64,000 nucleotides of DNA from Spongiibacter thalassae (GTDB lineage: Bacteria > Pseudomonadota > Gammaproteobacteria > Pseudomonadales > Spongiibacteraceae). Under the pieces are notes generated by a model. That model was not told the DNA's origin and made no database searches. It saw only the letters and a program-made list of their open reading frames with translations. Positions 49,642-58,723 of the stretch are shown piece by piece. The position numbers were made by a program, and so were the translations under genes. Within the stretch, counting starts at the first letter, position 1, and each line of letters begins with the position of its first letter. The stretch spans positions 186,001 to 250,000 of the forward strand of contig NZ_JAAWWK010000002.1 of NCBI RefSeq assembly GCF_012272835.1, in the 5' to 3' direction.

Positions 49642-51208
49642 TACCCTTTCTTTTCGCGCCGATTTACGCCGGTTTGTGATACTGGCTGGCCTAATGCTGC
49701 TGCTCGTGCTCGGTGGCGTGCTGTGGTGGCAACTCAACGGTATCGAGGAACGCCACCGGGAGCGCGCCCAGTCGATAGGTCTGCCCTTGGTCACCGCTGA
49801 AATTGCACAGCATTTGATCGCCAGCCCCTCTCAAATCAATGGCTTGCTGGAGTCCTTGTGGCGGATGCCAGCCTACGACGCGGTCTGCCTGTATGTCACC
49901 GCCGGTGGACGTGGCGAGCGACAATTGATACATCGCGGGCCTTGGTCACGTGAGTGCCCGACGAATTCAGCCGTCGCGGTGATGAATGGCGAGAATCAAT
50001 TTATCAGCCGAGCATTTTCCTACGGTGAGTCGGGTCAGGGGGTGCTGGCGATCAAGCTGGTTGGTGAAATAGGCCGCCTGTTCGAGTCGGGTAATATTTT
50101 TATTCTCCTGGCTGCGACCTGTCTTTCTATCGGGTTTCTGGTGTGGGCTTCCGCTCGACTGGCGAGCCGCCTTATTACCCCTCTTCAACGGGTTCAGGAT
50201 GTGCTGCGGGAAATACAGCGCAGTGGGGACTATCAGTTGCACGTGCCCGCGGTGGGCTACCGGGAGTTGAACGAGCTGTCAGATGATTTGAACAGTATGA
50301 TAGAAACCGTTGCCAACCGGGAAAAGGAATTGATTTCCGCTCAGCGCGAGCTGGAATTGCGGGTGCGGGAAGTTGATATCAGTAATGCTGAATTAAGTAC
50401 GGCGTTATGGCGGCTGAACGCCGCTAAAGACCGATTGATCGTTACCGAGAAAATGGCCTCATTGGGTGGTCTGGTGGCGGGCGTCGCCCACGAAATTAAC
50501 ACGCCAGTGGGGGTCGGGGTGACGGCGGCCTCGTCGATGCTGGGTCAGGCCCGGGATGTGCTGGAAAAATACAATTCGGGCCAGCTGACAAATTCAGGGC
50601 TGAAATCCTACCTTGAAACCACCATGGAAACCGCGGAACTGGTGCTGGGTAACTTGGCGCGGGCGGCGGAGTTGGTGCGCAGTTTCAAGCGCGTGGCTGT
50701 CGACCAGGAGCAGGGCGATGTTCGGCGCTTTAGTCTGAAGGGGCATTGCGAGGAAGTGCTGCGCAGCTTGTATCCCCAGTTGAAACACACCAATATCAAG
50801 TGCGTCTTTGACTGTGAAGACGGTCTGATGGTAAATACTTACCCTGGGGCCTTGTCGCAGATTATCACCAATTTCGTTATGAATTCTGTGAATCACGGCT
50901 TTGATGTTGGTGCCCATGGCGAGCTGCATTTGAGCCTGAGAAGCATCGGCGACAGCGTGGAAATGGTTTACCGGGACAACGGTTGCGGGATTCCGCCGGA
51001 GAATCTTGACAAGGTGTTTGATCCCTTCTTTACGACAGGTCGCGCCCAGGGGGGCAGCGGTCTGGGGATGCATATTGTCTATAATCTGGTCACTCAGCAA
51101 TTGGCGGGTGAAATCGAGCTGTCGAGTCAGCCCGGCGACGGCGTGGAAATTATTGTGAGATTCCCGAAAGACTTGGGAGAAGAGGAGGAGTATGTCGGAG
51201 CCAGATAA
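49622..51208 (+). CDS. HAMP sensor histidine kinase of a four-gene signalling operon
   Basis: The 528-aa membrane kinase has TM1 (about residues 18-42), a periplasmic loop, TM2 (about 152-176), a HAMP domain (about 177-235) and a coiled linker. The dimerisation helix carries His290 (EKMASLGGLVAGVAHEINTPVGVGVT), and the ATPase domain has N box FVMNSVNHGFD, G1 YRDNGCGIP and G2 GGSGLGMHIVYNLV. It closely resembles the catalytic core of the MASE1 kinase at 7479-9881. The start is GTG 49622 or 49625, poorly supported by a ribosome site. It overlaps the downstream REC-DUF3369 gene by 17 bp. It probably phosphorylates the REC domains encoded next. Confidence 0.92.
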   Translation: MVFSLPDTLSFRADLRRFVILAGLMLLLVLGGVLWWQLNGIEERHRERAQSIGLPLVTAEIAQHLIASPSQINGLLESLWRMPAYDAVCLYVTAGGRGERQLIHRGPWSRECPTNSAVAVMNGENQFISRAFSYGESGQGVLAIKLVGEIGRLFESGNIFILLAATCLSIGFLVWASARLASRLITPLQRVQDVLREIQRSGDYQLHVPAVGYRELNELSDDLNSMIETVANREKELISAQRELELRVREVDISNAELSTALWRLNAAKDRLIVTEKMASLGGLVAGVAHEINTPVGVGVTAASSMLGQARDVLEKYNSGQLTNSGLKSYLETTMETAELVLGNLARAAELVRSFKRVAVDQEQGDVRRFSLKGHCEEVLRSLYPQLKHTNIKCVFDCEDGLMVNTYPGALSQIITNFVMNSVNHGFDVGAHGELHLSLRSIGDSVEMVYRDNGCGIPPENLDKVFDPFFTTGRAQGGSGLGMHIVYNLVTQQLAGEIELSSQPGDGVEIIVRFPKDLGEEEEYVGAR

Positions 51209-52172
51209 TACACAGAGCGACCAGTTGATGCTGGCCGACGATGTTGCCCAGAAACGGAGTTCTGGCCTGGCGCCATGGAAGCTCCTTGTTGTTGATGACG
51301 AAAAAGTCGTGCACGCCGTTACCAGTCTGGCTCTTGATGATTTTGAACTGGCGGGTCGTGGCCTGATGATTATCAGCGCCTACTCTGCGGCGGAGGCGCG
51401 CCGGGTTCTCGAGCAGCACCCTGATGTTGCCATGATTTTACTTGATGTGGTGATGGAGTCTGACAGTGCTGGCCTGGATTTGGCTAAATATATTCGTGAG
51501 GAACTGGGTAACAAGCTGGTTCGCATCGTATTGCGTACAGGACAGGCGGGGCAGGCCCCCGAGCACGAGGTTATAACCCGTTACGATATCAATGACTATA
51601 AGGAAAAGACCGAACTGACACGGCAGAAATTATTTTCTACCGTGTACACTGGGCTGAAGTCCTACCGGGACCTGATAGCGCTGGATGAGAACCGGAAAGG
51701 CCTGTTGCGAGTGATCAACGCGTCGGCGGAAATATTTGAGCGGAGAAGCCTGGAAGCATTTTGTAGCGGTGTGCTCGATCAGCTTATAGCATTGCTATAC
51801 CTCAATAACGATGCGATGCTGGTGCAGGCGTCAGGGTTTGTTGCGGATAGTAAGGATTCTCGTTTGAGAGTGCTTGCGGCGACGGGGGTTTTTAGACGGC
51901 TAGGGCAGCAACAAGCACTGACATTAGCCGAAATTGAAGAAGATGACGCCCGTGAGCGGCTCGCAGAAGCCATGGCAGGCAAAAACAGCGTATACGGCCC
52001 GAACTACTGGGCCAGTTATTACCGTACGGCGTCGGGTAACGAGCAGGTACTGTACGTCACGGCCCGAGACAATTTCTCGGTGCCAGACACCGAGATGATT
52101 GAGCTGTTTGTTAAAAACGTCGCCATTGCTCATGAAAACGCCAAGCTTATGGATAAGCTGCAAATGGGGTAA
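51192..52172 (+). CDS. Response regulator with REC and DUF3369 domains
   Basis: The 326-aa protein has a REC domain (about residues 27-160) with phosphoacceptor Asp85 (ILLDVVMESDSAG) and the acidic pocket VVDDEK. A helical linker (YRDLIALDENRKGLLRVINAS) leads into a DUF3369 sensor-like domain (about 170-320; ASAEIFERRSLEAFCSGVLDQLIALL). No DNA-binding or enzymatic output is visible, so it may act by protein contact. DUF3369 often precedes HD-GYP or other output domains; here it ends the protein. It starts 17 bp before the kinase gene ends. Its REC is a close duplicate of the one in the next gene. Confidence 0.9.
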   Translation: MSEPDNTQSDQLMLADDVAQKRSSGLAPWKLLVVDDEKVVHAVTSLALDDFELAGRGLMIISAYSAAEARRVLEQHPDVAMILLDVVMESDSAGLDLAKYIREELGNKLVRIVLRTGQAGQAPEHEVITRYDINDYKEKTELTRQKLFSTVYTGLKSYRDLIALDENRKGLLRVINASAEIFERRSLEAFCSGVLDQLIALLYLNNDAMLVQASGFVADSKDSRLRVLAATGVFRRLGQQQALTLAEIEEDDARERLAEAMAGKNSVYGPNYWASYYRTASGNEQVLYVTARDNFSVPDTEMIELFVKNVAIAHENAKLMDKLQMG

Positions 52173-52180
52173 ACCCGATA

Positions 52181-53383
52181 ATGCAGGATAATTATGTGTC
52201 TAGAGATGATCGCCTGATGTTGGCAAGTGAAAATACATTGCCTGGTGGCCATACCGCGTCAGTGTCAAAGAAGGCATGGAAAGTATTAATCGTTGACGAC
52301 GAGGAGGAAATCCACGTTGTTACTCGCCTGGCGTTGCACGATTTCAGCTTCGGTGGTCGTCACCTGGAATTTCTGAGTGCTTATTCGGGGGCTGAGGCGC
52401 GAACCATGATTCGCGAAAACCCCGATATTGCGATCATTCTTCTTGATGTTGTAATGGAGACCGACAGCGCGGGGCTTGAGGTGGCGCAGTTTATCCGTCA
52501 GGAGCTGGGCAATCATTTCGTGCGTATTGTTTTGCGCACCGGTCAGCCTGGGCTTGCACCCGAGCGGCGTGTGTTGAAAGTTTACGATATCAACGACTAC
52601 CGTGCGAAAACGGAATTGACTCAAGACCGGCTATTCTCGGTGATATATACCGCGCTGGCCTCCTATCGCGACTTGATCGCGCTGGCCCGCAGCCGCCATC
52701 AATTGATTGGCTTGGTGAACGAAATTGAGCAGCTGTCCCATTTGTCAGCGCGGGATCTGCAAGTTCCGCTGAATGACGCGGCAGCGCTGATACGAAAGAT
52801 CAGTAAATCTGGCGCTGACTTGCCGCGCGAGGTTGCAGAAGATGTGGGGGAGCTGCGGACGAATATTGACGCCATGCAATCGGCGTTGAACAAATTGGTG
52901 GCATTGACCTCGGCGGGGCGGTTCAACGAAAGCCGTGAAAATGTCGACTGCAACACCGTTATCAATGACGTATTGGCCAATCTCGATGCTGAGTTCCAGA
53001 GCAGTCATGCCAATCTTCACTGCGAAACCTTGCCAACGGTTTTTGCCTGCCGCCGCCAGCTGGTGCAGTTATTTCAGAACCTTATTCTCAACGCTATCCG
53101 CTTTACCGAAGGTCATGCGCCAGAGATATATATCAATGCGATCACCCACGAGCGCAACTGGTTGTTTTCAGTGACGGATACCGGGGTGGGTATTTGCCCG
53201 GAGCAGCACAGCGGTTTGTTCAACCTGTTCCACCGAGAACGCTCAGAAGGCGTTTCCCAGGAGTCGGGGGTTGGTCTGGCGATTTGCGAAAAAATCGTCC
53301 GTTGGCACGGCGGTAAAATCTGGCTGGAGTCAGAGTTGGGTCGCGGTTCGACCTTTTATTTCACTATTCCATTGAGCGAATAG
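52181..53383 (+). CDS. REC-GHKL protein resembling a histidine kinase with the phosphoacceptor His replaced
   Basis: The 400-aa protein has an N-terminal REC domain (about residues 28-160, Asp89 in ILLDVVMETDSAG) and a kinase-like part (about 170-400). Where phytochrome-type kinases have SHDLQEPL, this protein has SARDLQVPL, with Arg191 in place of the His. The ATP-binding boxes are intact (QLFQNLILNAIRF, VTDTGVGIC, ESGVGLAI). It therefore looks like a receiver-controlled ATPase that cannot autophosphorylate on the usual residue, though another His could serve. It may bind, titrate or dephosphorylate other regulators of the operon. It lies 8 bp after the DUF3369 regulator and 22 bp before the GGDEF-EAL gene. 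Its REC closely matches the REC upstream. Confidence 0.85.
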   Translation: MQDNYVSRDDRLMLASENTLPGGHTASVSKKAWKVLIVDDEEEIHVVTRLALHDFSFGGRHLEFLSAYSGAEARTMIRENPDIAIILLDVVMETDSAGLEVAQFIRQELGNHFVRIVLRTGQPGLAPERRVLKVYDINDYRAKTELTQDRLFSVIYTALASYRDLIALARSRHQLIGLVNEIEQLSHLSARDLQVPLNDAAALIRKISKSGADLPREVAEDVGELRTNIDAMQSALNKLVALTSAGRFNESRENVDCNTVINDVLANLDAEFQSSHANLHCETLPTVFACRRQLVQLFQNLILNAIRFTEGHAPEIYINAITHERNWLFSVTDTGVGICPEQHSGLFNLFHRERSEGVSQESGVGLAICEKIVRWHGGKIWLESELGRGSTFYFTIPLSE

Positions 53384-53405
53384 CCCAACGGCTGCGGAGT
53401 ATTGC

Positions 53406-55067
53406 ATGCGCGCTGAATGGGTTCTGGGTAGTATCCAACAGATTATACTGGGCGTTGACAATGACTGGCGCCTCTCGTACCTCAACCCGCTAGCGGAACG
53501 CGTTCTCGGGTCCAGCCACCAACTTCTCGACCTGCCGCTGTTATCGGCTATTCCACTGCGGACTAGCAGTGGCGGTGCACTCAGCCTGTCGACATTGAAA
53601 GAACTGGCCGACAACGGCGAAGTCACAGCGATCTCCCTTGCGGTGGCCGACGATAAAGATACCTCTCGCTCACTTGCGGTTCAGCATGTGCACGACGAGT
53701 CGGGGGCCCATATGGGCTATTCCGTATTTGTGATGGCACCGGAACTGAGCCCGCCGGTGGCGGTTGAAAGCCATCTGGATCACTTGACGGACCTGATGGG
53801 GCGGCGAGAGTTTGAGCGCCGCGTGGATAATTTGGTTGACGACGCGGCGACCAGTTCGCGTACCCACGCGTTATTGTATATCGACATTGACCAGTTCAAG
53901 TTGATTAACGACACCAGCGGTCATGGCGCGGGCGACAATTTGATCAAGATGGTTGCCGAACGGCTGAACAACGAGCTGTTTACCGGTGACATGCTATGTC
54001 GTCTGGGCGGTGACGAGTTTGGCGTGCTGCTGAGTAATGTCGATACCTTTGAGGCGAGATCGACCGCGACGCGGCTGGTCAAAGCCGTCAAACGGATGAA
54101 TTTTATCTGGAGTGGTATTTCTCACCGGGTGTCGATCAGCATCGGGGTAGTGCAAATTGATCAGCACACCCTGGAGCGGCAGACGGTGATGAGTCAGGCC
54201 GACGTGGCGATGTATTCGGCCAAGGAGAATGGCCGTGGCCGGGTTCATGTCTACGACACCCAGGATAAAAAACTCAGTCGTTTGCACAATGAAATGGACT
54301 GGGTACATCGGATCAATCAGGCCCTGTCCAATGACGATTTTGTGCTGGTTCGCGAGCGTATTTGCGTCTTACACGATACGGAAGGCAAGGCGCCCAGTGC
54401 GTTCTATGAAATTCTGGTACGTATGCGTTACATGGGTGAGCTGCTGCGCCCGGGCCAGTTTATGCCCGCGGCTGAACGTTTCGGCTTGATGCCGCAAATT
54501 GACCGCTGGGTGATCAAGGCGTTTTTCGAATTCCTGCAGTCAAATCCCCATTTAAAAGATGAGAACGTTCTATTTTCATTGAATATCTCCGGTCAGTCGC
54601 TCTGTCAGGATTCATTTCTGGAATTTGTCTACCGCCAATTGCGTCGCAGCTACGTGAACCCGAATACCATCTGTTTCGAAATTACTGAAACGGTGGCGGT
54701 CACCAATTTCGAGCCGATGACACGTTTCATCTCCAGAGTTCACGAACTTGGCGGACGCTTCGCCCTCGATGACTTTGGCACAGGTATGTCCTCCTTCGGT
54801 TACTTGCAGGAACTGCCGGTCGATTTTGTAAAAATCGACGGCTTGTTTGTGCACGATATGGACAAAAACCCGGTTCACGAGGCCATGGTGCGTTCTATCA
54901 ACGATATCAGCCATGTGCTGGGCAAGAAGACCATCGCCGAATTCGTTGAGCGTGAGGCCGTCGTTGAGCGTCTCAAGGATGTCGGCGTCGATTTTTCCCA
55001 GGGCTATCTCTATGGTCGCCCGGAGCCCTTGAGTGAAGTGCTTGTCGATCGGCATTCTGCCGAATAA
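53406..55067 (+). CDS. PAS-GGDEF-EAL protein (c-di-GMP turnover)
   Basis: The 553-aa protein has a PAS-like N-terminal domain (about residues 1-110), a GGDEF domain with an intact GGDEF loop (residues 201-205), and an EAL domain (about 300-550). The EAL signature is EILVR (Glu335). The metal and catalytic residues look preserved (NISGQSL, CFEITET, DDFGTGMSSF, VKIDG, AEFVER), but the usual QPI stretch before the signature is replaced by RERICVL. So phosphodiesterase activity is likely but not certain, and cyclase activity is plausible. It is the last gene of the kinase operon, suggesting that the regulators act on c-di-GMP level. Confidence 0.93.
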   Translation: MRAEWVLGSIQQIILGVDNDWRLSYLNPLAERVLGSSHQLLDLPLLSAIPLRTSSGGALSLSTLKELADNGEVTAISLAVADDKDTSRSLAVQHVHDESGAHMGYSVFVMAPELSPPVAVESHLDHLTDLMGRREFERRVDNLVDDAATSSRTHALLYIDIDQFKLINDTSGHGAGDNLIKMVAERLNNELFTGDMLCRLGGDEFGVLLSNVDTFEARSTATRLVKAVKRMNFIWSGISHRVSISIGVVQIDQHTLERQTVMSQADVAMYSAKENGRGRVHVYDTQDKKLSRLHNEMDWVHRINQALSNDDFVLVRERICVLHDTEGKAPSAFYEILVRMRYMGELLRPGQFMPAAERFGLMPQIDRWVIKAFFEFLQSNPHLKDENVLFSLNISGQSLCQDSFLEFVYRQLRRSYVNPNTICFEITETVAVTNFEPMTRFISRVHELGGRFALDDFGTGMSSFGYLQELPVDFVKIDGLFVHDMDKNPVHEAMVRSINDISHVLGKKTIAEFVEREAVVERLKDVGVDFSQGYLYGRPEPLSEVLVDRHSAE

Positions 55068-55219
55068 CTCCCGCTATCGTCGCTGATTTTGCCCTGATTT
55101 TCCGCTGTGCACGCGGGTTGTCGCTTGCACTATGGTGCCGTGGTTGTGCGCGTGTTATAAAAGGTTAATACCCTGTAGCTATCTGGTGCTGCGGGCTGGC
55201 CTGTGGGGAACTGCTTAAC

Positions 55220-56554
55220 GTGTTGAAGTTTGGACAAAAAATAATCAATCGCGGCTTGATGCGTGCGCCGGATCTACGTTTTGCCGGTGCCGCTAGTCTG
55301 AGGGTCGGGGAAGGTGAAGTCGCTCCACCCTCTGGACTGGATCGCAGCGATGTCGAGGAAATCTGGGCAAAGGCAGCGGGTATGCACGATAGCGGTATGC
55401 ACCCAATGGTCAGTATGTGCATGCGCTATAAGGGCGATATTGTGCTCCATCGCAGTATCGGGCAAGCCCGGGGCACAGAGGGTGCCGGGCCGGTGATGGC
55501 CGAGTTGGATACCCCGGTTTGCCTGTTTTCCGCGTCCAAGGTGGTCATTGCCGTGCTGGTGCACAAAATGGCCGAAGATGGTCTGATCGACCTGTTGAAC
55601 CCGGTCAGCTACTACATTCCGGCTTTCGCACAGAATGGCAAGGCGAACCTGTCGGTATATCAACTACTGAGTCACCGAGCCGGTGTGCCCGGAGTACCTG
55701 AGGGCACGCCAACGGCGACGGTGTTCGACCATGATGCCACGGTGCAGCTGATTTGCCGTCAGGCCTCGCTGGATAACGACGGCCGAATTGTCGCCTATCA
55801 CGCCCTGACCGGCGGCGCGATTATGGCCGAGCTGATTCGGGTGTGTACCGGTTTGGGGGTCAATGAATACCTTGATCAGGTGATACGCCAGCCCATGGGG
55901 ATGCGCTATTTTCGCTACGGTCTGGCGGCGGAGGATCAGCCCCAGGTGGCGCAGAACTTCACCACCGGGCTGCCGAATTACTCGCTGCTGGGACGGCATT
56001 TGCGCAAGGTGCTGGGCAGCGATGTTGAGAATGTGGTGCGCGTTTCAAATTCCCCGCAGTTCCTCGATGCTGAAATTCCTTCCGCCAACCTGTATGCGAC
56101 GGCTGAGGAAGCTGGGCGCTTTTTTCAGATGTTATTGCAGCAGGGGCAGTGGCAGGGTAAGCAAATATTGTCGCCACTCACGGTCTTTCATTTGGCTCAG
56201 GAGGCGACGCCGCCCCAGTTGGACAAGAGTCTTATGTTACCCATGCGCTACAGTGCGGGCACAATGCTGGGGGGGCGACGCGTCGGTTTGTATGGCTTGA
56301 ACACGCCCTATGCCTTTGGCCATCTGGGTTTTTCCAATATTTTGTGCTGGGCGGATCCTCAGCGCGACCTGTCGGTGGCGGTGCTCAATAACGGTAAACC
56401 GGTCATTGGCAGCCACTTGAAAAGCCTGTTGGGCTTGTTGTATACCCTTGGTAAGGCGTGCCCGCAGCGCCGCGATATGACCTTCTGGAACGAGAACATG
56501 GGACATTTTTCCCAGCGAAAGATGAAAGAAGCCGCGATGCAGGCCATTAAATAG
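55220..56554 (+). CDS. Serine hydrolase, beta-lactamase/EstB family
   Basis: The 444-aa protein has the SxxK motif (FSASKVVIAVLVHKM) and VAYHALTGGAIMAELI at the place of the YxN motif, typical of class C beta-lactamase-like esterases (EstB group) rather than antibiotic-resistance enzymes. Substrate is unknown; the family includes esterases and carboxypeptidases. No signal peptide is evident, so it is probably cytoplasmic. The start GTG 55220 has GGGGA about 10 bp upstream. It precedes the patatin gene by 90 bp, so both could be lipid-related, but that is inference. Confidence 0.88.
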   Translation: MLKFGQKIINRGLMRAPDLRFAGAASLRVGEGEVAPPSGLDRSDVEEIWAKAAGMHDSGMHPMVSMCMRYKGDIVLHRSIGQARGTEGAGPVMAELDTPVCLFSASKVVIAVLVHKMAEDGLIDLLNPVSYYIPAFAQNGKANLSVYQLLSHRAGVPGVPEGTPTATVFDHDATVQLICRQASLDNDGRIVAYHALTGGAIMAELIRVCTGLGVNEYLDQVIRQPMGMRYFRYGLAAEDQPQVAQNFTTGLPNYSLLGRHLRKVLGSDVENVVRVSNSPQFLDAEIPSANLYATAEEAGRFFQMLLQQGQWQGKQILSPLTVFHLAQEATPPQLDKSLMLPMRYSAGTMLGGRRVGLYGLNTPYAFGHLGFSNILCWADPQRDLSVAVLNNGKPVIGSHLKSLLGLLYTLGKACPQRRDMTFWNENMGHFSQRKMKEAAMQAIK

Positions 56555-56644
56555 CGGTCGTGTATAAACACCTATGGCTGTTTGCGCAACGACTTGCTAC
56601 GGTGTTTGCAGAAGTCGAACAACTAGGGCGACGTAAGGATGATC

Positions 56645-58144
56645 ATGTCTTCAACTTTGAAAAAACTCGAAAAGCAGATGTCAGAGGCGCAAAGCTACCA
56701 GCAATGGGCCGAGCTGGCGCGGGATCATGACCGCTGTTCGGGGCGAGAACACTGGAAAAAGATCGATAAAACCAGCCTATACGACTACGCTTCGATTCGC
56801 TCACGGCTCGAGCGTTTGCGTTATTTTCGCGAGAACAACGACAATATCGGCCTGCTGTTTACCCTTAACGAGGGTATACACGGCAATATGGGGGGCATGG
56901 GGCAGCCAGTGCTGTATACCCGCTCGAAGTTCGGCACCAAGCAGCTGATAGAAGATTATATCGACGCCATTGTCGATGCGCTGGACCATCTTGCGCGGCT
57001 GGACTGCGACACCCCGGGGTTTGTCGAGCGGCTGGATTTTTTCCGCCGTGCCAACAAGTGCTACGGCAAGTCGGCATTGATGCTCAGTGGCGGAGCGGTG
57101 CTGGGTAACTTCCACGTCGGTGTGGTACGCACCTTGATCGCGGAAGGTGTGTTGCCCGATGTCATTTCCGGGGCGAGCGCCGGTTCGCTGATTGCCGCGG
57201 TGCTGGGCACTCGCACCGACGAAGAGCTGGGGTATTTCCTTGATCCGGAAAATTTGATCAAGGAGTTGGGCATGGAGGTGGATCTGGTCAACAACGGGCT
57301 GTCCGAGACGACGCCGCGGATCAACCACCGCTTGCTCAAGGAAAAGATCGCCCAGCTTGTGCCCGATATGACCTTCCAGGAAGCTTTTGAAAAAACCGGT
57401 CGTCATATCAATATTTCAGTGTCACCCTCGGATGTACACCAGACCTCGCGGCTACTCAATGCGGTGGCCTCACCCAATGTTTACATTCGCAAGGCAGTAC
57501 TGGCTTCCTGTGCCGTGCCTGGGATATTTCCGCCAGTCATGCTCGAAGCCAAAAACGTACACGGCCACCCTCAGCCTTATCTGGCGACCCGTCGGTGGAT
57601 TGACGGTTCGGTCAGCGATGATCTTCCTGCCAAGCGCCTGGCACGCCTCTACGGTGTTAACCACTTTATCGTCAGCCAGACCAATCCGTTGGTGCTGTGG
57701 TTGTTGCAGGACAACAAGGCCGTGCAATTCGGTGTGGCCAAATCCCTGCAGGGAGTGGTTATGCGCGGGATGAAGGACTGGATCGATGCCAGTAACACGC
57801 TGATCCAGCGCTATTTCAAGAATTCACCGCGGATTCGCCGCATGGCCAATCTGACCAATGCAATTACACGGCAAAAATACACCGGCGACGTGAATATCAT
57901 TCCCCGCTACCGGTTTTTTGATCCACGAAAGCTGCTGACAGAGCTCAATGAAAAAGAGCTGCTCAACTTGATCCATGAAGGGGAGCTGGCGACCTGGCCG
58001 AAGGTTGAAATGATCCGTCGCAGTACCAAGATCAGCCGTAAACTCGCAGAGATACTGGAGGCGTACGAGGCTGAGGAAATGCAGCGTCTGGGCAAGGCTC
58101 ACCATCACCTGGGGGCAGAGATGCCGCGCAGCCGCCGCGCCTGA
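56645..58144 (+). CDS. Patatin-like phospholipase with DUF3336 domain
   Basis: The 499-aa protein joins an N-terminal DUF3336 region (about residues 1-130; QMSEAQSYQQWAELARDHDRCSGREHWKK) to a patatin domain (about 140-400). The catalytic dyad is visible as Ser in SGASAGSLIAA (GxSxG) and Asp in RRWIDGSVSDDLP. The GGAVLGNFHVGVV segment is the oxyanion hole. This domain pair occurs in TGL-type triacylglycerol lipases. I prefer the second ATG (56645), because AAGGA ends just at the first ATG and leaves proper spacing to the second. A terminator follows at 58180-58212. Confidence 0.92.
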   Translation: MSSTLKKLEKQMSEAQSYQQWAELARDHDRCSGREHWKKIDKTSLYDYASIRSRLERLRYFRENNDNIGLLFTLNEGIHGNMGGMGQPVLYTRSKFGTKQLIEDYIDAIVDALDHLARLDCDTPGFVERLDFFRRANKCYGKSALMLSGGAVLGNFHVGVVRTLIAEGVLPDVISGASAGSLIAAVLGTRTDEELGYFLDPENLIKELGMEVDLVNNGLSETTPRINHRLLKEKIAQLVPDMTFQEAFEKTGRHINISVSPSDVHQTSRLLNAVASPNVYIRKAVLASCAVPGIFPPVMLEAKNVHGHPQPYLATRRWIDGSVSDDLPAKRLARLYGVNHFIVSQTNPLVLWLLQDNKAVQFGVAKSLQGVVMRGMKDWIDASNTLIQRYFKNSPRIRRMANLTNAITRQKYTGDVNIIPRYRFFDPRKLLTELNEKELLNLIHEGELATWPKVEMIRRSTKISRKLAEILEAYEAEEMQRLGKAHHHLGAEMPRSRRA

Positions 58145-58179
58145 CGGCTCTTCCGGTATATCTTGGTTGCATCACTCCA

Positions 58180-58212
58180 ACTCTGCCCGCTGTCGCGGGC
58201 AGAGTCGTTTTT
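58180..58212 (+). terminator. Intrinsic terminator after the patatin gene
   Basis: ACTCTGCCCGC (58180-58190), loop TGTC, GCGGGCAGAGT (58195-58205), then CG and TTTTT. An 11-bp perfect stem. Confidence 0.93.
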
Positions 58213-58288
58213 GAACCCCCGAAAGGTGGATTGCGCTTATGTCTCGTATGCATAATACTGCGCCGGCAAGATATAAGGAGAGCGTATT

Positions 58289-58723
58289 ATGGCTACTGAA
58301 TTTACTCCCGTGCTATCGACCCTGGGGGGTCTGCTTATTGGTGCCTCGGCACTATTGTTGATGTGGTCAATGGGCCGCATTGCGGGGATATCCGGTATCG
58401 TTTCCGGTGCCGCTATGGAGGCCTCAAGCGAGCGCAATTGGCGCCTGGTTTTCCTGCTTGGCTTGATGTTGGGTGGCGGGCTCGCCGCTCTTCTGTTTGG
58501 CTCTCTCGACGGTGTGCAACCGGTTACGTCAACCGGCTTGCTGGTGGTCGCGGGTCTGGTGGTTGGTGTGGGCACGGCGATGGGCTCAGGCTGCACCTCG
58601 GGGCATGGTGTGTGCGGTATTTCTCGGTTTTCTCCGCGCTCGATTGTGGCAACGCTGATATTTATGAGTAGTGGGATCGTTACCGTATTTGTGCTGAGAC
58701 ATCTGCTGGGGGAAACACTGTGA
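58289..58723 (+). CDS. YeeE/YedE (DUF395) transporter half, PmpA-like
   Basis: The 144-aa membrane protein has four hydrophobic segments and the cysteine motif GSGCTSGHGVCGISRF, typical of the first half of YeeE/YedE sulfur-compound transporters. Together with the next gene it makes up a full-length equivalent split in two, as in the PmpA-PmpB pair of Serratia. It likely moves thiosulfate or another sulfur species through the inner membrane. ATG 58289 is preceded by AAGGAG. Its stop overlaps the next start (GTGA, 58720-58723). Confidence 0.9.
   Translation: MATEFTPVLSTLGGLLIGASALLLMWSMGRIAGISGIVSGAAMEASSERNWRLVFLLGLMLGGGLAALLFGSLDGVQPVTSTGLLVVAGLVVGVGTAMGSGCTSGHGVCGISRFSPRSIVATLIFMSSGIVTVFVLRHLLGETL

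Noticed and set aside
55220-56554. Serine hydrolase as an antibiotic-resistance beta-lactamase
   Set aside because: The YxN position reads YHA, there is no signal peptide, and the motif set fits the EstB-type esterases.
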